From: JBNAGF01 sp049801055
GTDB lineage: Bacteria; Pseudomonadota; Alphaproteobacteria; Rhodobacterales; Rhodobacteraceae
Reading direction: 5' to 3'
Length of the DNA: 64,000 bases
Assembly: GCF_049801055.1 (NCBI RefSeq)
Contig: NZ_JBNAGF010000001.1
Span: 558,001 to 622,000 of the forward strand
A model generated the notes under the pieces. It was given only the letters and a program-made list of their open reading frames with translations, did no database searches and was not told the DNA's origin. Of this stretch, positions 27,638 to 35,714 are shown piece by piece. The position numbers and the translations under genes are program-made. Each line of letters begins with the position of its first letter. Position 1 is the stretch's first letter.

Positions 27638-27784
27638 CGGGCCTCCTTTGGTGGCAACTGTACAGGAACAATAGGGCCGAAGGGGAGAGTTTCGCGGCGC
27701 GTCACCCGATTGTCAGAAATGCGTGAGCTTGCTGCTCCGGTTTCATTATTGCGCTCCTTTTGCCTTGTGTTGCTGAGGTTCCGC

Positions 27785-28411
27785 TCAGGTGTCGGGAACT
27801 TCGGTGCGGGACAGGTGCAGCCCGGTGCGGGGGCGGGTCTGGCAGGCCAGCCAGCGCGCCGGGGGCAGGGTGCGGGCGCGGCGGCGTTCAAGCCGCCAGC
27901 GGCGGGCCTGCCCGTCATGCGCCGGGGTCATGTGCCAACGGCTTTCCGTTCCCTGCGCACCGCCCTCTCCGGGGGTCAGCAGCAGGCCGATCGGGGCGTG
28001 GCCCATTTGCCCACCCTGTTCGGCAGCAAGATGCATGCGGCGCACCGGGGTCAGCGCCGGGGCGCCGGGCAGGTCCGCCACCACCAGTGGCACGGCGCCC
28101 GAACGCAGCGCCTCCTCAGTGCACCACAACAGGTCCTCGGCCCGGCGCGGTTGCACAAAGAGGAAACGCGCCGGATCTGCAAATTCCATCATCCCGTCGG
28201 GGTTGAGCTGCCCGGCCTCCCACGCCGGTGAGATCCACAGAACCGGCCCCGCCTTCCGTTCGCAGAACCGGCCCGCAAGCCAGAGGGCAAAACTGCGCCG
28301 CGCCGATCCGCAGGCTTCATGCACCCGTCCCGTGGCGAGGCGGATGTCAGGATGCAGATCGAGCCCGGGCACGTCACGGGACGGTTTGCGGCTGAGCAGG
28401 TGAGTCGGCAT
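27785..28411 (-). CDS. imuA: ImuA-like SOS protein (lone copy)
   Basis: 208 aa. RecA/SulA-related protein of the ImuA family: GLDLHPDIRLATGRVHEACG, then AVPLVVADLPGAPALTPVRRMHLAAE and a basic C-terminal region (WRLERRRARTLPP, CQTRPRTGLHL). In other alphaproteobacteria ImuA acts with ImuB and DnaE2 in SOS mutagenesis. Here a perfect LexA box lies 18 bp upstream of the start, supporting SOS control. No imuB or dnaE2 follows; YceI does. The family is assigned from sequence pattern plus the LexA box; fused or longer family members run to about 240 aa. Confidence 0.7.
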   Translation of the reverse strand: MPTHLLSRKPSRDVPGLDLHPDIRLATGRVHEACGSARRSFALWLAGRFCERKAGPVLWISPAWEAGQLNPDGMMEFADPARFLFVQPRRAEDLLWCTEEALRSGAVPLVVADLPGAPALTPVRRMHLAAEQGGQMGHAPIGLLLTPGEGGAQGTESRWHMTPAHDGQARRWRLERRRARTLPPARWLACQTRPRTGLHLSRTEVPDT

Positions 28412-28428
28412 GATAGAGAGACTATCAT

Positions 28429-28443
28429 GTTCCCCGTTTGTTC
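28429..28443. promoter_or_regulatory. LexA (SOS) box upstream of imuA
   Basis: GTTC-CCCGTTT-GTTC matches the alphaproteobacterial LexA consensus GTTC-N7-GTTC exactly. It is 18 bp upstream of the imuA start, so LexA bound here would block transcription. Confidence 0.85.
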
Positions 28444-28564
28444 CAAGGATGAATTTGAATGAAGGTTTTGTCTTGGGGCTCCATTCGGAGAGTGACGGCA
28501 AGGACAAATTGTTACACGGAATTCGCCCTTAAGTCCGAAAATGCCCCTATTATCATAACCTTGC

Positions 28565-28963
28565 CTATTGTTTTTTGACTGTGGCGCCGCCCTGCTTTAC
28601 CCATTCGCCAAACCCGCCTTCAAGATGCATGACGGGCTTCAGGCCCATCTCCTGCGCAATTTTTGCGCTCAGGGCAGACCGCCAAGCACTGGCGCAATAA
28701 AACACATAGGTCTTGTCCTGATTGAAGATTTCCTTGTGATAGGGGCTCTGAGGATCAATCCAGAACTCCAGCATTCCGCGCGGACATGAAAACGCGCCGG
28801 GGATCATGCCCGAACGCTGCAATTCGCGAATGTCGCGGAGGTCGACAAACACGTAATCGGGGCTGTCGAAAAGTTGTTTGGCCTGCGCCACGGAAAGGGT
28901 GTCGACCACGGCATTCGCCTCGTCGAGCAGCGCGCGGATCCCCTTGGTAATTGTTTGCGGCAT
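28565..28963 (-). CDS. Rhodanese-domain protein
   Basis: 132 aa single-domain rhodanese. The cysteine active-site loop is FYCASAWRSAL (Cys about 96). It has the substrate-entry YVFVDLRDIRELQRSGMIPGA and the closing HLEGGFGEWVKQGG. It transfers sulfane sulfur, typically from thiosulfate or persulfides. The start MPQTITKG is chosen over a far upstream ATG. It is divergent from the aldo/keto reductase gene, about 115 bp away. Confidence 0.88.
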   Translation of the reverse strand: MPQTITKGIRALLDEANAVVDTLSVAQAKQLFDSPDYVFVDLRDIRELQRSGMIPGAFSCPRGMLEFWIDPQSPYHKEIFNQDKTYVFYCASAWRSALSAKIAQEMGLKPVMHLEGGFGEWVKQGGATVKKQ

Positions 28964-29078
28964 GTCCGTCTCCCAGATGGTTGTTCGCAGGCTGGACCAG
29001 ACTGGCAATCCGGGCAAGGGGGTTGTTCTCGGGCTGCGCGCCGCTAGGGTTCTGCCAAACCTGCAAGGAGGAAAGCAG

Positions 29079-30125
29079 ATGAAAATGAACCCGCTGGGCC
29101 AGACCGGTCTGATGGTGACGGATCTGTGCCTTGGGACCATGACCTTCGGCTCCCAGACATCGCAGCCCGAGGCGCATGCCCAGATGGACATGGCATTGGA
29201 GGCGGGTATCAATTTCGTCGATGCGGCCGAGATGTACCCGGTGAACCCGATCAGTGCCGAGACCATCGGGCTGACCGAGCAGATCCTCGGGAACTGGAAT
29301 GAGGCGAACCCGTCGCGTCGCGGTGACTACATCCTTGCAACGAAGCATTCGGGCGCGGGTTTCAAGCATGTCCGCAACGGAGCGCCGATCTCGGCCGAGA
29401 CCATTCCGGAAACGGTCGAAGGGTCGCTCAAGCGGCTCAAGACTGACTATATCGATCTCTATCAGTTCCATTGGCCGAACCGGGGCAGCTACATGTTCCG
29501 GCAGAACTGGAACTTTGACCCCTCGGGGCAGGACCGCGACGCGACACTTGCGAACATGGTCGGATGCCTCGAGGCGCTCCAGAAGCAGGTGGACAAGGGA
29601 AACATCCGTGCCTTTGGGTTGTCTAACGAAAGCGCATGGGGCACGGCGCAATGGCTACGGCTTTCCGAGGCAGGGCATGGTCCGCGAGTTGCCTCGGTGC
29701 AGAATGAGTATTCACTGCTCTGCCGACTCTATGACACGGACATGGCGGAACTCGGCGTTAATGAACAGGTCGGATTGATGGCGTTTTCGCCACTGGGGAC
29801 CGGTTTGCTGACCGGAAAATACCAAAACGATGCCGTCCCGGAGGGATCGCGCCGCTCGATCGTGCCAGAGCTGGGCGGGCGGTTTTCGCCACGGGTTCTC
29901 GGCGCGGTGCAGGCATATCTGGACATTGCTGACCGGCATGGGCTGGATCCCGTTCATATGGCGCTTGCATGGTGCCGGACGCGCCCCTTCATGATGTCGG
30001 CAATCTTCGGTGCAACCAGCCTGGCGCAGCTGGAGCATGTGCTTGAGGGCATGGATCTCGAGCTTGAGCAGGCGGTTGTGGATGAGCTCAACGCAGCGCA
30101 TCGCGATCATCCCATGCCATATTAG
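29079..30125 (+). CDS. Aldo/keto reductase, host gene used as integration target
   Basis: 348 aa (beta/alpha)8 NADPH-dependent reductase. It has the catalytic tetrad features DAAEMYP (Asp/Tyr), the late KHSGAG (Lys) and QFHWPNRG (His), and the C-terminal NADP motif IFGATSLAQLEHVLE. It resembles the YajO/Tas branch (PLGQTGLMVTDLCLGTMTFG). AAGGAGGAAAG precedes ATG 29079. The last ten bases of its coding region, ATGCCATATT, are the left attachment copy of the mobile island; its stop is TAG here and would be TGA without the insertion. Confidence 0.92.
   Translation: MKMNPLGQTGLMVTDLCLGTMTFGSQTSQPEAHAQMDMALEAGINFVDAAEMYPVNPISAETIGLTEQILGNWNEANPSRRGDYILATKHSGAGFKHVRNGAPISAETIPETVEGSLKRLKTDYIDLYQFHWPNRGSYMFRQNWNFDPSGQDRDATLANMVGCLEALQKQVDKGNIRAFGLSNESAWGTAQWLRLSEAGHGPRVASVQNEYSLLCRLYDTDMAELGVNEQVGLMAFSPLGTGLLTGKYQNDAVPEGSRRSIVPELGGRFSPRVLGAVQAYLDIADRHGLDPVHMALAWCRTRPFMMSAIFGATSLAQLEHVLEGMDLELEQAVVDELNAAHRDHPMPY
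30114..30123. other. Left attachment site copy (attL core)
   Basis: ATGCCATATT at the 3' end of the aldo/keto reductase gene, followed by AG to make the TAG stop. It is identical to 44353-44362. Confidence 0.72.
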
Positions 30126-30185
30126 TTTGTTGCGTTCGAGGCCTTGTAAAAATCCTTCATTTCCAATAGCTTACTTTCCTCAATT

Positions 30186-30258
30186 GTGTGCATTAGGTGT
30201 TTACATTTCATGCACACGACACATTAAATGCACATGTCCAGCACGAACGCAGGACATG
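30186..30258. repeat. Repeat-rich region upstream of the integrase gene
   Basis: Three copies of a short motif: GTGTGCAT (30186-30193), ATGCACAC (30210-30217) and ATGCACAT (30228-30235). They are followed by a perfect inverted repeat CATGTCC / GGACATG (30233-30239 and 30252-30258). Placement between attL and int suggests integrase arm sites or an AlpA/excisionase binding region. Confidence 0.5.
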
Positions 30259-30289
30259 AATGGCACGGAAAGTAACGCAGGATTGACAC

Positions 30290-31318
30290 ATGGCATCTAT
30301 AGGAAAGCTTCCATCGGGAAGTTATCGCGCCAGCATAAACCGGAGTGGCGTCCGGAAGACCAAATGCTTCCCCACACGCCGCGAGGCACAGGCCTGGGCG
30401 GCATCGGTTGAACAGAAACTATTGGGCCAATCATCTGGTATCAAGGTCAAACCCTCTGGCCTGGACCTGAAAACGCTCCTTGACCGGTATCGCTCCAGTT
30501 TCAAGGACACCAGACCGGCTCATGAACACATCAACCGGAGCATCATTAAGCACTTTGGCAACCCTCTGGTCGGCTCCATCAACGAGGCCAGCGTCATGGC
30601 CTGGTGTGAAAAGCGCCTGGAGAGCGTGAAGGCGATCACATTGTATCCAGAGGCGAGACAAATCTATTTCGCCCTGAGGTATGCGTTCGAGGAGCATTCA
30701 TTGGATGTGGATTACGATTGCCCGAACCGGTGCCTGAACCGATTACGGCGTCGAGGATACAGCTTCACAACAGCAAGGCGGGAAGACATTCCGACAGGGG
30801 AAGACCTGGACCGCATGTATGAATGGTTCCGGGCAACTGGCATAGTCATGCCAATGGAGCGGATTATCAGGTTCGCGTGTGCAACTGGCCTGCGTGCGGG
30901 TGAACTGGTCAGGGTAAGCGTCCAGGACTATGACCGGGACAATCGAACATTGCTGGTTCGTGACCGCAAGGACCCGAATAAGAGGCATAAGAACACCGAC
31001 CATGTGTTGCCTCTGACACAGCCTGGCATCGACGTCATCGAGGCCATGATTGCTGATGGGTGTGAGGGCCGAATGTTTCCGTGGTGTAAGTATCAAATAT
31101 CGCGGCATTTCAAGCGTGCAGCTATTGCTGTTGGTCGTCCAGAGCTGGTTTTACATTCGTGCAGACATCTGTGCGCAACCAACCTGGTGGCCGCTGGCTT
31201 ACCCATCTTCGCTGTCCAGGCGGTGACGAACCACAAGGATATTCGAAACCTACAACGATACAGCCACGTCCGTCCGGCTGATGTGCATGACCTGATGAAG
31301 AAACATGGAGTGAATTGA
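30290..31318 (+). CDS. int: Tyrosine site-specific integrase
   Basis: 342 aa. The N-terminal arm-binding part (SYRASINRSGVRKTKCFPTR) and a core-binding SAM-like domain precede the catalytic domain. Catalytic residues seen: R202 in ATGLRAGEL, H289-x-x-R292 in HSCRHLCAT, the His in NHKD and nucleophile Y324 in QRYSH. It would catalyse integration and excision at the ATGCCATATT sites. It is the first gene inside attL and points inward. Confidence 0.93.
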   Translation: MASIGKLPSGSYRASINRSGVRKTKCFPTRREAQAWAASVEQKLLGQSSGIKVKPSGLDLKTLLDRYRSSFKDTRPAHEHINRSIIKHFGNPLVGSINEASVMAWCEKRLESVKAITLYPEARQIYFALRYAFEEHSLDVDYDCPNRCLNRLRRRGYSFTTARREDIPTGEDLDRMYEWFRATGIVMPMERIIRFACATGLRAGELVRVSVQDYDRDNRTLLVRDRKDPNKRHKNTDHVLPLTQPGIDVIEAMIADGCEGRMFPWCKYQISRHFKRAAIAVGRPELVLHSCRHLCATNLVAAGLPIFAVQAVTNHKDIRNLQRYSHVRPADVHDLMKKHGVN

Positions 31319-31439
31319 GGCACGATTCGGGTCAAAAATTCCTGCCGTTCTGACGAAATCTTAAGTGTCTGATGTTACGTGCGAAATCAGCGTTTTTTCT
31401 GTATCGACAGGTTGTCCGCATCGTGCATGATGCTTGGCC

Positions 31440-31685
31440 ATGTCTGAACAGAACCCATTTCACGCCCTTATGCGAATAGAGCAATTCGCTGACCTGACTG
31501 GCCTCAAGGTGGAAAGCGTATTGTCGTTGTCACAGCGCAATAAGCTCCCGCCTGTCATCCGCCTGGGCAATCATCGGTTCATCCACTTTTCAGACGCACA
31601 AGCCTGGATTTCATCCAAACTGGATGAAGCAAGGGGCAAACGCTCCAGCGTCACAAAGGCCGCGTGCCATGGAATGCTGGATTAA
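31440..31685 (+). CDS. AlpA-like small helix-turn-helix protein (regulator/excisionase)
   Basis: 81 aa. Its MRIEQFADLTGLKVESVLSL helix-turn-helix and RFIHFSDAQAWISSKLDEA segment match the AlpA/excisionase-like winged HTH group seen in satellites, where such proteins regulate int or act as directionality factors. The repeats upstream of int are possible targets. The start is ATG 31440; a TTG six bases upstream is the other option. No strong ribosome-binding site is visible. Confidence 0.65.
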   Translation: MSEQNPFHALMRIEQFADLTGLKVESVLSLSQRNKLPPVIRLGNHRFIHFSDAQAWISSKLDEARGKRSSVTKAACHGMLD

Positions 31686-31698
31686 TGAAAGATAAGTT

Positions 31699-32049
31699 AT
31701 GAAAATCTCAAAATCGTTCGACCCCGAATGGGTCTTATCACTACCGACGATTTACACGTCCGTTAGGAACACGACCAAACAAGGTAAACTCCGGTTGTGG
31801 GCCTATGACCTGATTAAAAAACATGGTGGCCAGGTCAAAATCTGGATGCTGTATGACGCGGCTCAATCTCAACCTGAATTCACAGACAAGATGATTTGGC
31901 ATGTTCTGAAGGCCAGCATCTACTTCCAGGCAGGAAAACAGTGTGGGTTGAATTGTTTCACTATCACTGATCGAACTGGTCAAGAGGTGACGAAATCTTT
32001 TCCTCAATATCATCCACCCATCAGATTTCGTAGTTATAGAGCGGCCTGA
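31699..32049 (+). CDS. Unknown island protein
   Basis: 116 aa, follows the AlpA-like gene by 13 bp and is probably cotranscribed. It has no recognisable domain; it is basic, with WVLSLPTIYTSVRN and KIWMLYDAAQSQPEFTD. AT-rich composition matches the island. The nested segment begins right after its stop (direct repeat at 32052). Confidence 0.55.
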   Translation: MKISKSFDPEWVLSLPTIYTSVRNTTKQGKLRLWAYDLIKKHGGQVKIWMLYDAAQSQPEFTDKMIWHVLKASIYFQAGKQCGLNCFTITDRTGQEVTKSFPQYHPPIRFRSYRAA

Positions 32050-32051
32050 CG

Positions 32052-32063
32052 TTTCCATATCAT
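32052..32063. repeat. 12-bp direct repeat, left copy, bounding the nested segment
   Basis: TTTCCATATCAT, identical to 36369-36380. It starts 2 bp after the stop of the 116-aa island protein and shares CCATAT with the att cores. Confidence 0.6.
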
Positions 32064-32525
32064 CGTCCGGACCGCCGTTTAAAATTCTGGGCATGATACC
32101 TGAGACGCGGAAACAGATGATGCTTAGGCTCCGGATCTAGAACAGGTCCCAGCATCAACGGCTGCTTTGACTCAGAGCGGGCATTGGCAGAAAGCACTGC
32201 TATGGCTGGGTCGCGGACTAAACAGACATTCGGTTGGGAAACGCAAACGAGCGCGAACGGCCCAAAGCTGCCGTTGACTAGCGCGCTTGGATGCTGCGTT
32301 CGCAGCCTACATTCCGGACATTCGCTGCGACCGCTCGATCTCGTCGTAGCTAGATGTCCGGATCGCGGACAAAACAGCCGTTCGTAACGATTGGACCAAC
32401 TGAGGCAAGCGGCACATAGCCGACCTTGAGCTTGTCCTTCGGATGCTGCGGACCATCCTGTCAAAGGGCGTTGGTATGGGCGATTGCACCACCCATACCT
32501 TGTTCGTACCCGACCTAAAAGGCTC
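32064..32525. other. Non-coding, decayed-looking DNA at the left of the nested segment
   Basis: No credible gene. It contains a hairpin GCTGCG-TT-CGCAGC (32293-32306) and a 9-bp inverted repeat TCCGGACAT / ATGTCCGGA (32313-32321 and 32354-32362). The base composition is closer to the host than to the island. It ends where the convergent sulfatase gene stops. Confidence 0.45.
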
Positions 32526-34628
32526 TCACTCTATTCCCGGCAGACCTGTTACGGCTTCGAATGCATCCGAGTGAGGTTCAACGTGCTGCGGATCCCGCGT
32601 GCCCGGCAGCACTTCGAAAAGCGGATCGAAGTCCACCATCGCCTGCGCCAGCACACCCAGCATGGTTGGGTCGCCATCAAGCTTGGCGGTGCCATCAGCC
32701 ATCTGCGCGTCCAGCGTTTTTTCACCGGCCATGGTTAGCTCCAGATCGCTGCGATTTATAGTCAGCGTCAGGTCCGGCACGTCCGACTGGAACCCTTCGA
32801 TATTGGTCAGGGTGCTGTTGCGCAATTCGACCAGGAACTTCTCGCCATTGTCCGGCGTCACCAAGTTCATCGTAAATTCATGCCCTTCGACCTTGCGCCC
32901 GTCCATCTTGATGGCAAGGAAGTTCAGGAACAGTTCAGTTGACATGGCGCGGATAACGTCCGGGCTGGAAGAATCCAGCGTGTCGCCTTCGGGGATTCCC
33001 GAGCGTAGCTCGAACGCGCCGGAGAGGAAGGAATTCCGCAGGCCCGGGTTTTCTTGCTGGTATCCGATCTGTTCGTAGACATCCGCCAACAGGTTGCGCG
33101 CCGCCATGTTGCGGGGTTCGGCATGCACTAGTTTGTTCAGGATCTCGGTCGCCAGCATGTATTCCCCGTCGTCATGCAGTTCGCGCCCCCTGGCCAAAAT
33201 CGCATCCGACCCGCCCATCATCTCGACGTATAGGGGGGCGGAATCCTCGGGCGACAGAGGGATCAGTGTGGCCGGGTTACAATCCCAGAACCCGATATAG
33301 CGTTGCACGACGCCGCGGCTGTTGTGCTTGGCCGACCCATGAAAGCCGAAGCAATGCCACTTGTCCTGAAGGCCTTTCGGAAATTCGTAGACATTGTGGA
33401 TTCGGTTGATCGTCACACCCTTGTTGACGAAATGCAGCACCTGGTTGTTTTGGTGGGCATAGACGTCACGCTGGTCACGCAGGATTTGCTGGATGCGGTC
33501 GTTGCCCCAGCGCGGCCAGTGGTGCGAATAGAACATCACCTCGGCCTCTTCGCCGTAAAGATGCAGCGCCCGGCTTATGTACTTGGACCAGCGCAGCGGG
33601 TCACGCACTGGCGCACCGCGCAGGGTGTAGATGTTGTGCACCGTGGCGGTCACGTTTTCTGCCATCCACAACGCCTTCATGTCTGGCAGATAGGTGTTCA
33701 TGTTCGAAGGCGCCTCGGTGCCCGGCGTGTTCTGGAAAATCATCCGCACGCCGTCGACCTCGAATTCTTCGATGTCATCCTCGACGATGCGCGTCGGAGC
33801 GATCAGGCCGACTGCTCCGGCCGACACGCCCTGTCCAAGACCCTGACCAGCATAACCATGCGGGCTGGCCGGCAGTAGCAAGCCATACTGGTAGAAAAGC
33901 CGCCGGTTCATCGCGTTCCCAGCATAGACGTTTTCCGAGATCGTGTGTTCCATAAAATCGCGTGGCGCAATGATCTCGACCTTACCGGCATCCACGTCCG
34001 CCTCATCGACGACACCGCGGACACCGCCCCAGTGGTCACCGTGGCTGTGCGAATAAATTACCGCCGTGACAGGCAAACCTTCGCCAACGTATTCTTGGAA
34101 CAACTCCCATGCCGCGCGCGCCACTTCGGCCGACACCAGCGGATCGATGACGATCCACCCGGTCTTGCCGCGCACGAACGAGATATCGGACAGGTCGAAG
34201 CCACGCACTTGGTAGATACCGGGGATCACTTCGTAGAGACCATAGTTCTGGTTGAGCCGCGAAATACGCTGCATCGACGGGTGGATACTGTCGAAGTCTT
34301 CGTCCGTGTTCAGGAAGTCGAACCGTTCCATGTCCCACGCCACGTGACCTGCGTCGGCCATGATCTTCTTGTCGGGCATCTCGGCGATCAGGCCGCGTTT
34401 TTGCTCGTCGAAATCCTGGGTATCGGAAAACGGCAGAGTGCGCCGGGCTTCGTCCAGAACCCTGCGCGTGTGTTCTGAAGGTCCCTTGCCCTTGGGATGA
34501 AAGTGTCCTTCAAGCGGCGCGGCTTCCTGTGTCTGAGCCGCTGCTTCGTCCAACAGCGCGGTTCCGGAAACCGCAAAGGCCGTCCCAACGGTTGGGATTG
34601 CTTTCAATATGTCGCGTCTGGTGGTCAT
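32526..34628 (-). CDS. Metallo-beta-lactamase-fold alkylsulfatase (SdsA1-like), Tat-exported
   Basis: 700 aa. The Tat signal begins MTTRRDILK; predicted cleavage is after about residue 31. The metal-binding motif is HSHGDHW (194-200), preceded by the long SDS-hydrolase N-terminal region. The dimerisation helices and C-terminal SCP2-like domain (LVTPDNGEKFLVELRNSTLT) complete the type III alkylsulfatase architecture that hydrolyses SDS and other primary alkyl sulfates. It is divergent from a Crp/Fnr regulator. Host-like GC in an AT-rich island marks it as cargo. Confidence 0.9.
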   Translation of the reverse strand: MTTRRDILKAIPTVGTAFAVSGTALLDEAAAQTQEAAPLEGHFHPKGKGPSEHTRRVLDEARRTLPFSDTQDFDEQKRGLIAEMPDKKIMADAGHVAWDMERFDFLNTDEDFDSIHPSMQRISRLNQNYGLYEVIPGIYQVRGFDLSDISFVRGKTGWIVIDPLVSAEVARAAWELFQEYVGEGLPVTAVIYSHSHGDHWGGVRGVVDEADVDAGKVEIIAPRDFMEHTISENVYAGNAMNRRLFYQYGLLLPASPHGYAGQGLGQGVSAGAVGLIAPTRIVEDDIEEFEVDGVRMIFQNTPGTEAPSNMNTYLPDMKALWMAENVTATVHNIYTLRGAPVRDPLRWSKYISRALHLYGEEAEVMFYSHHWPRWGNDRIQQILRDQRDVYAHQNNQVLHFVNKGVTINRIHNVYEFPKGLQDKWHCFGFHGSAKHNSRGVVQRYIGFWDCNPATLIPLSPEDSAPLYVEMMGGSDAILARGRELHDDGEYMLATEILNKLVHAEPRNMAARNLLADVYEQIGYQQENPGLRNSFLSGAFELRSGIPEGDTLDSSSPDVIRAMSTELFLNFLAIKMDGRKVEGHEFTMNLVTPDNGEKFLVELRNSTLTNIEGFQSDVPDLTLTINRSDLELTMAGEKTLDAQMADGTAKLDGDPTMLGVLAQAMVDFDPLFEVLPGTRDPQHVEPHSDAFEAVTGLPGIE

Positions 34629-34798
34629 GGTCGAGTTCCCCTTAATCCAAATTGAGAGCCGGCCACTCAGCGGCCCGCGCTCCTGTTTCGTTCAATGGCC
34701 GACACGGTGATGTCTGGTGTGGCGGCCGTATAATTTCTATATTTTGAAGGTTTCAACGTCTGCAGTCTTGCTCACCAGACCAGATTGCTGGAAAAGTA

Positions 34799-35551
34799 AT
34801 GGAAGCGATTTGCAGGCAACCTGCTTTAATATCCGGGGGAGCGACATTGGGGACCGGACACCTGACACCAGAGCACAAGAATATTTTGCGCGGGTCAGGC
34901 TGGCTGGCAGGCAGAAGCCCGTCATTTCAGGATGCGTTTCTTGAACTGGGAACCCTCATGAGGCTGGAAGCCGGGCAGGTTCTGTATCAGCGCGGCCGGG
35001 TGCCCACCCATGCCTACGGCCTGATCCAGGGGCAGATCGATGTACAGCTGCTTGCCCCGACCGGAGAAGAACTTGTCTATCCTTCGGGCAGCCAGGCCAG
35101 ATGGTACAGTTTCCCGGATGTCATCACCCAAGAACCTGCAGCGGGAATTACAATCGCCCGCCAGCAGTCCCTTCTGCTGTGCATATCGCGGTCGGAACTC
35201 ATGCGGTTCCTGAGCGAGGAACCGAGCCGGTACATCGACATGATAGCCCATGACAATGAACTGAGACGGAACCTTCAGGAGGTCGTTGCCGAAGTCGTGT
35301 CCGTTGATGGCGTCGAACTTGTGGCCAGACGCCTTGTTTGGATGATTGAAGCGGACAGGCTCGACACTCACAATGCAGTGGCGATTTCACAGCGGGAATT
35401 TGCCTCGGCCGCCGGGATTTCGGTCCCGACAGTGCAGCGTGCGTTTCGCGACCTGAAGCGGAAGGGCTTGCTCGAAACCTACTATGGCAAGATCGTGATC
35501 AAGGATCCGGACAGTCTGGCTCGTTTCGCCGAAACGCTGGGTGTGGATTGA
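34799..35551 (+). CDS. Crp/Fnr-family regulator next to the alkylsulfatase
   Basis: 250 aa. It has a cyclic-nucleotide-like effector domain (about 45-150: RLEAGQVLYQRGRVPTHAYGLIQGQ) and a C-terminal winged HTH (ISQREFASAAGISVPTVQRA, about 198-217). The Fnr iron-sulfur Cys cluster is not seen. It is divergent from the sulfatase with a 170-bp shared intergenic region, so it is the likely regulator of that gene. The ligand is unknown. Confidence 0.85.
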   Translation: MEAICRQPALISGGATLGTGHLTPEHKNILRGSGWLAGRSPSFQDAFLELGTLMRLEAGQVLYQRGRVPTHAYGLIQGQIDVQLLAPTGEELVYPSGSQARWYSFPDVITQEPAAGITIARQQSLLLCISRSELMRFLSEEPSRYIDMIAHDNELRRNLQEVVAEVVSVDGVELVARRLVWMIEADRLDTHNAVAISQREFASAAGISVPTVQRAFRDLKRKGLLETYYGKIVIKDPDSLARFAETLGVD

Positions 35552-35552
35552 G

Positions 35553-35714
35553 CATGGTATCCGTCAGAACGACGATGGCAGATATACGATTTTTGTCGGT
35601 CCGAAAGCGCCTGAAGGCTGGGAGAACAACTGGGCGCAGACCATGCCGGGCAAAAGTTTCAATGTGATGATGCGCCTGTATGGCCCGCTAGAACCTTGGT
35701 TCGACAAAAGCTGA
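35553..35714 (+). pseudogene. C-terminal fragment of a DUF1254/DUF1214 protein
   Basis: An open frame of about 53 codons with no start of its own overlaps the end of the Crp gene by reading frame only and runs to a TGA at 35712. It encodes GRYTIFVGPKAPEGW, then NWAQTMPGKSFNVMMRLYGP and LEPWFDKS. This is the conserved C-terminus of DUF1214 proteins, whose full length is several hundred residues. Only the last part remains, so it is a remnant of a gene truncated when the cargo segment was formed. Confidence 0.75.

Noticed and set aside
30132..30140. GCGTTCGAG shared between left (30132) and right (44416) ends as an alternative att core
   Set aside because: Nine bases, right copy lies within 10 bp of the regulator stop and outside the better 10-bp pair; ATGCCATATT also preserves the reading frame and stop.
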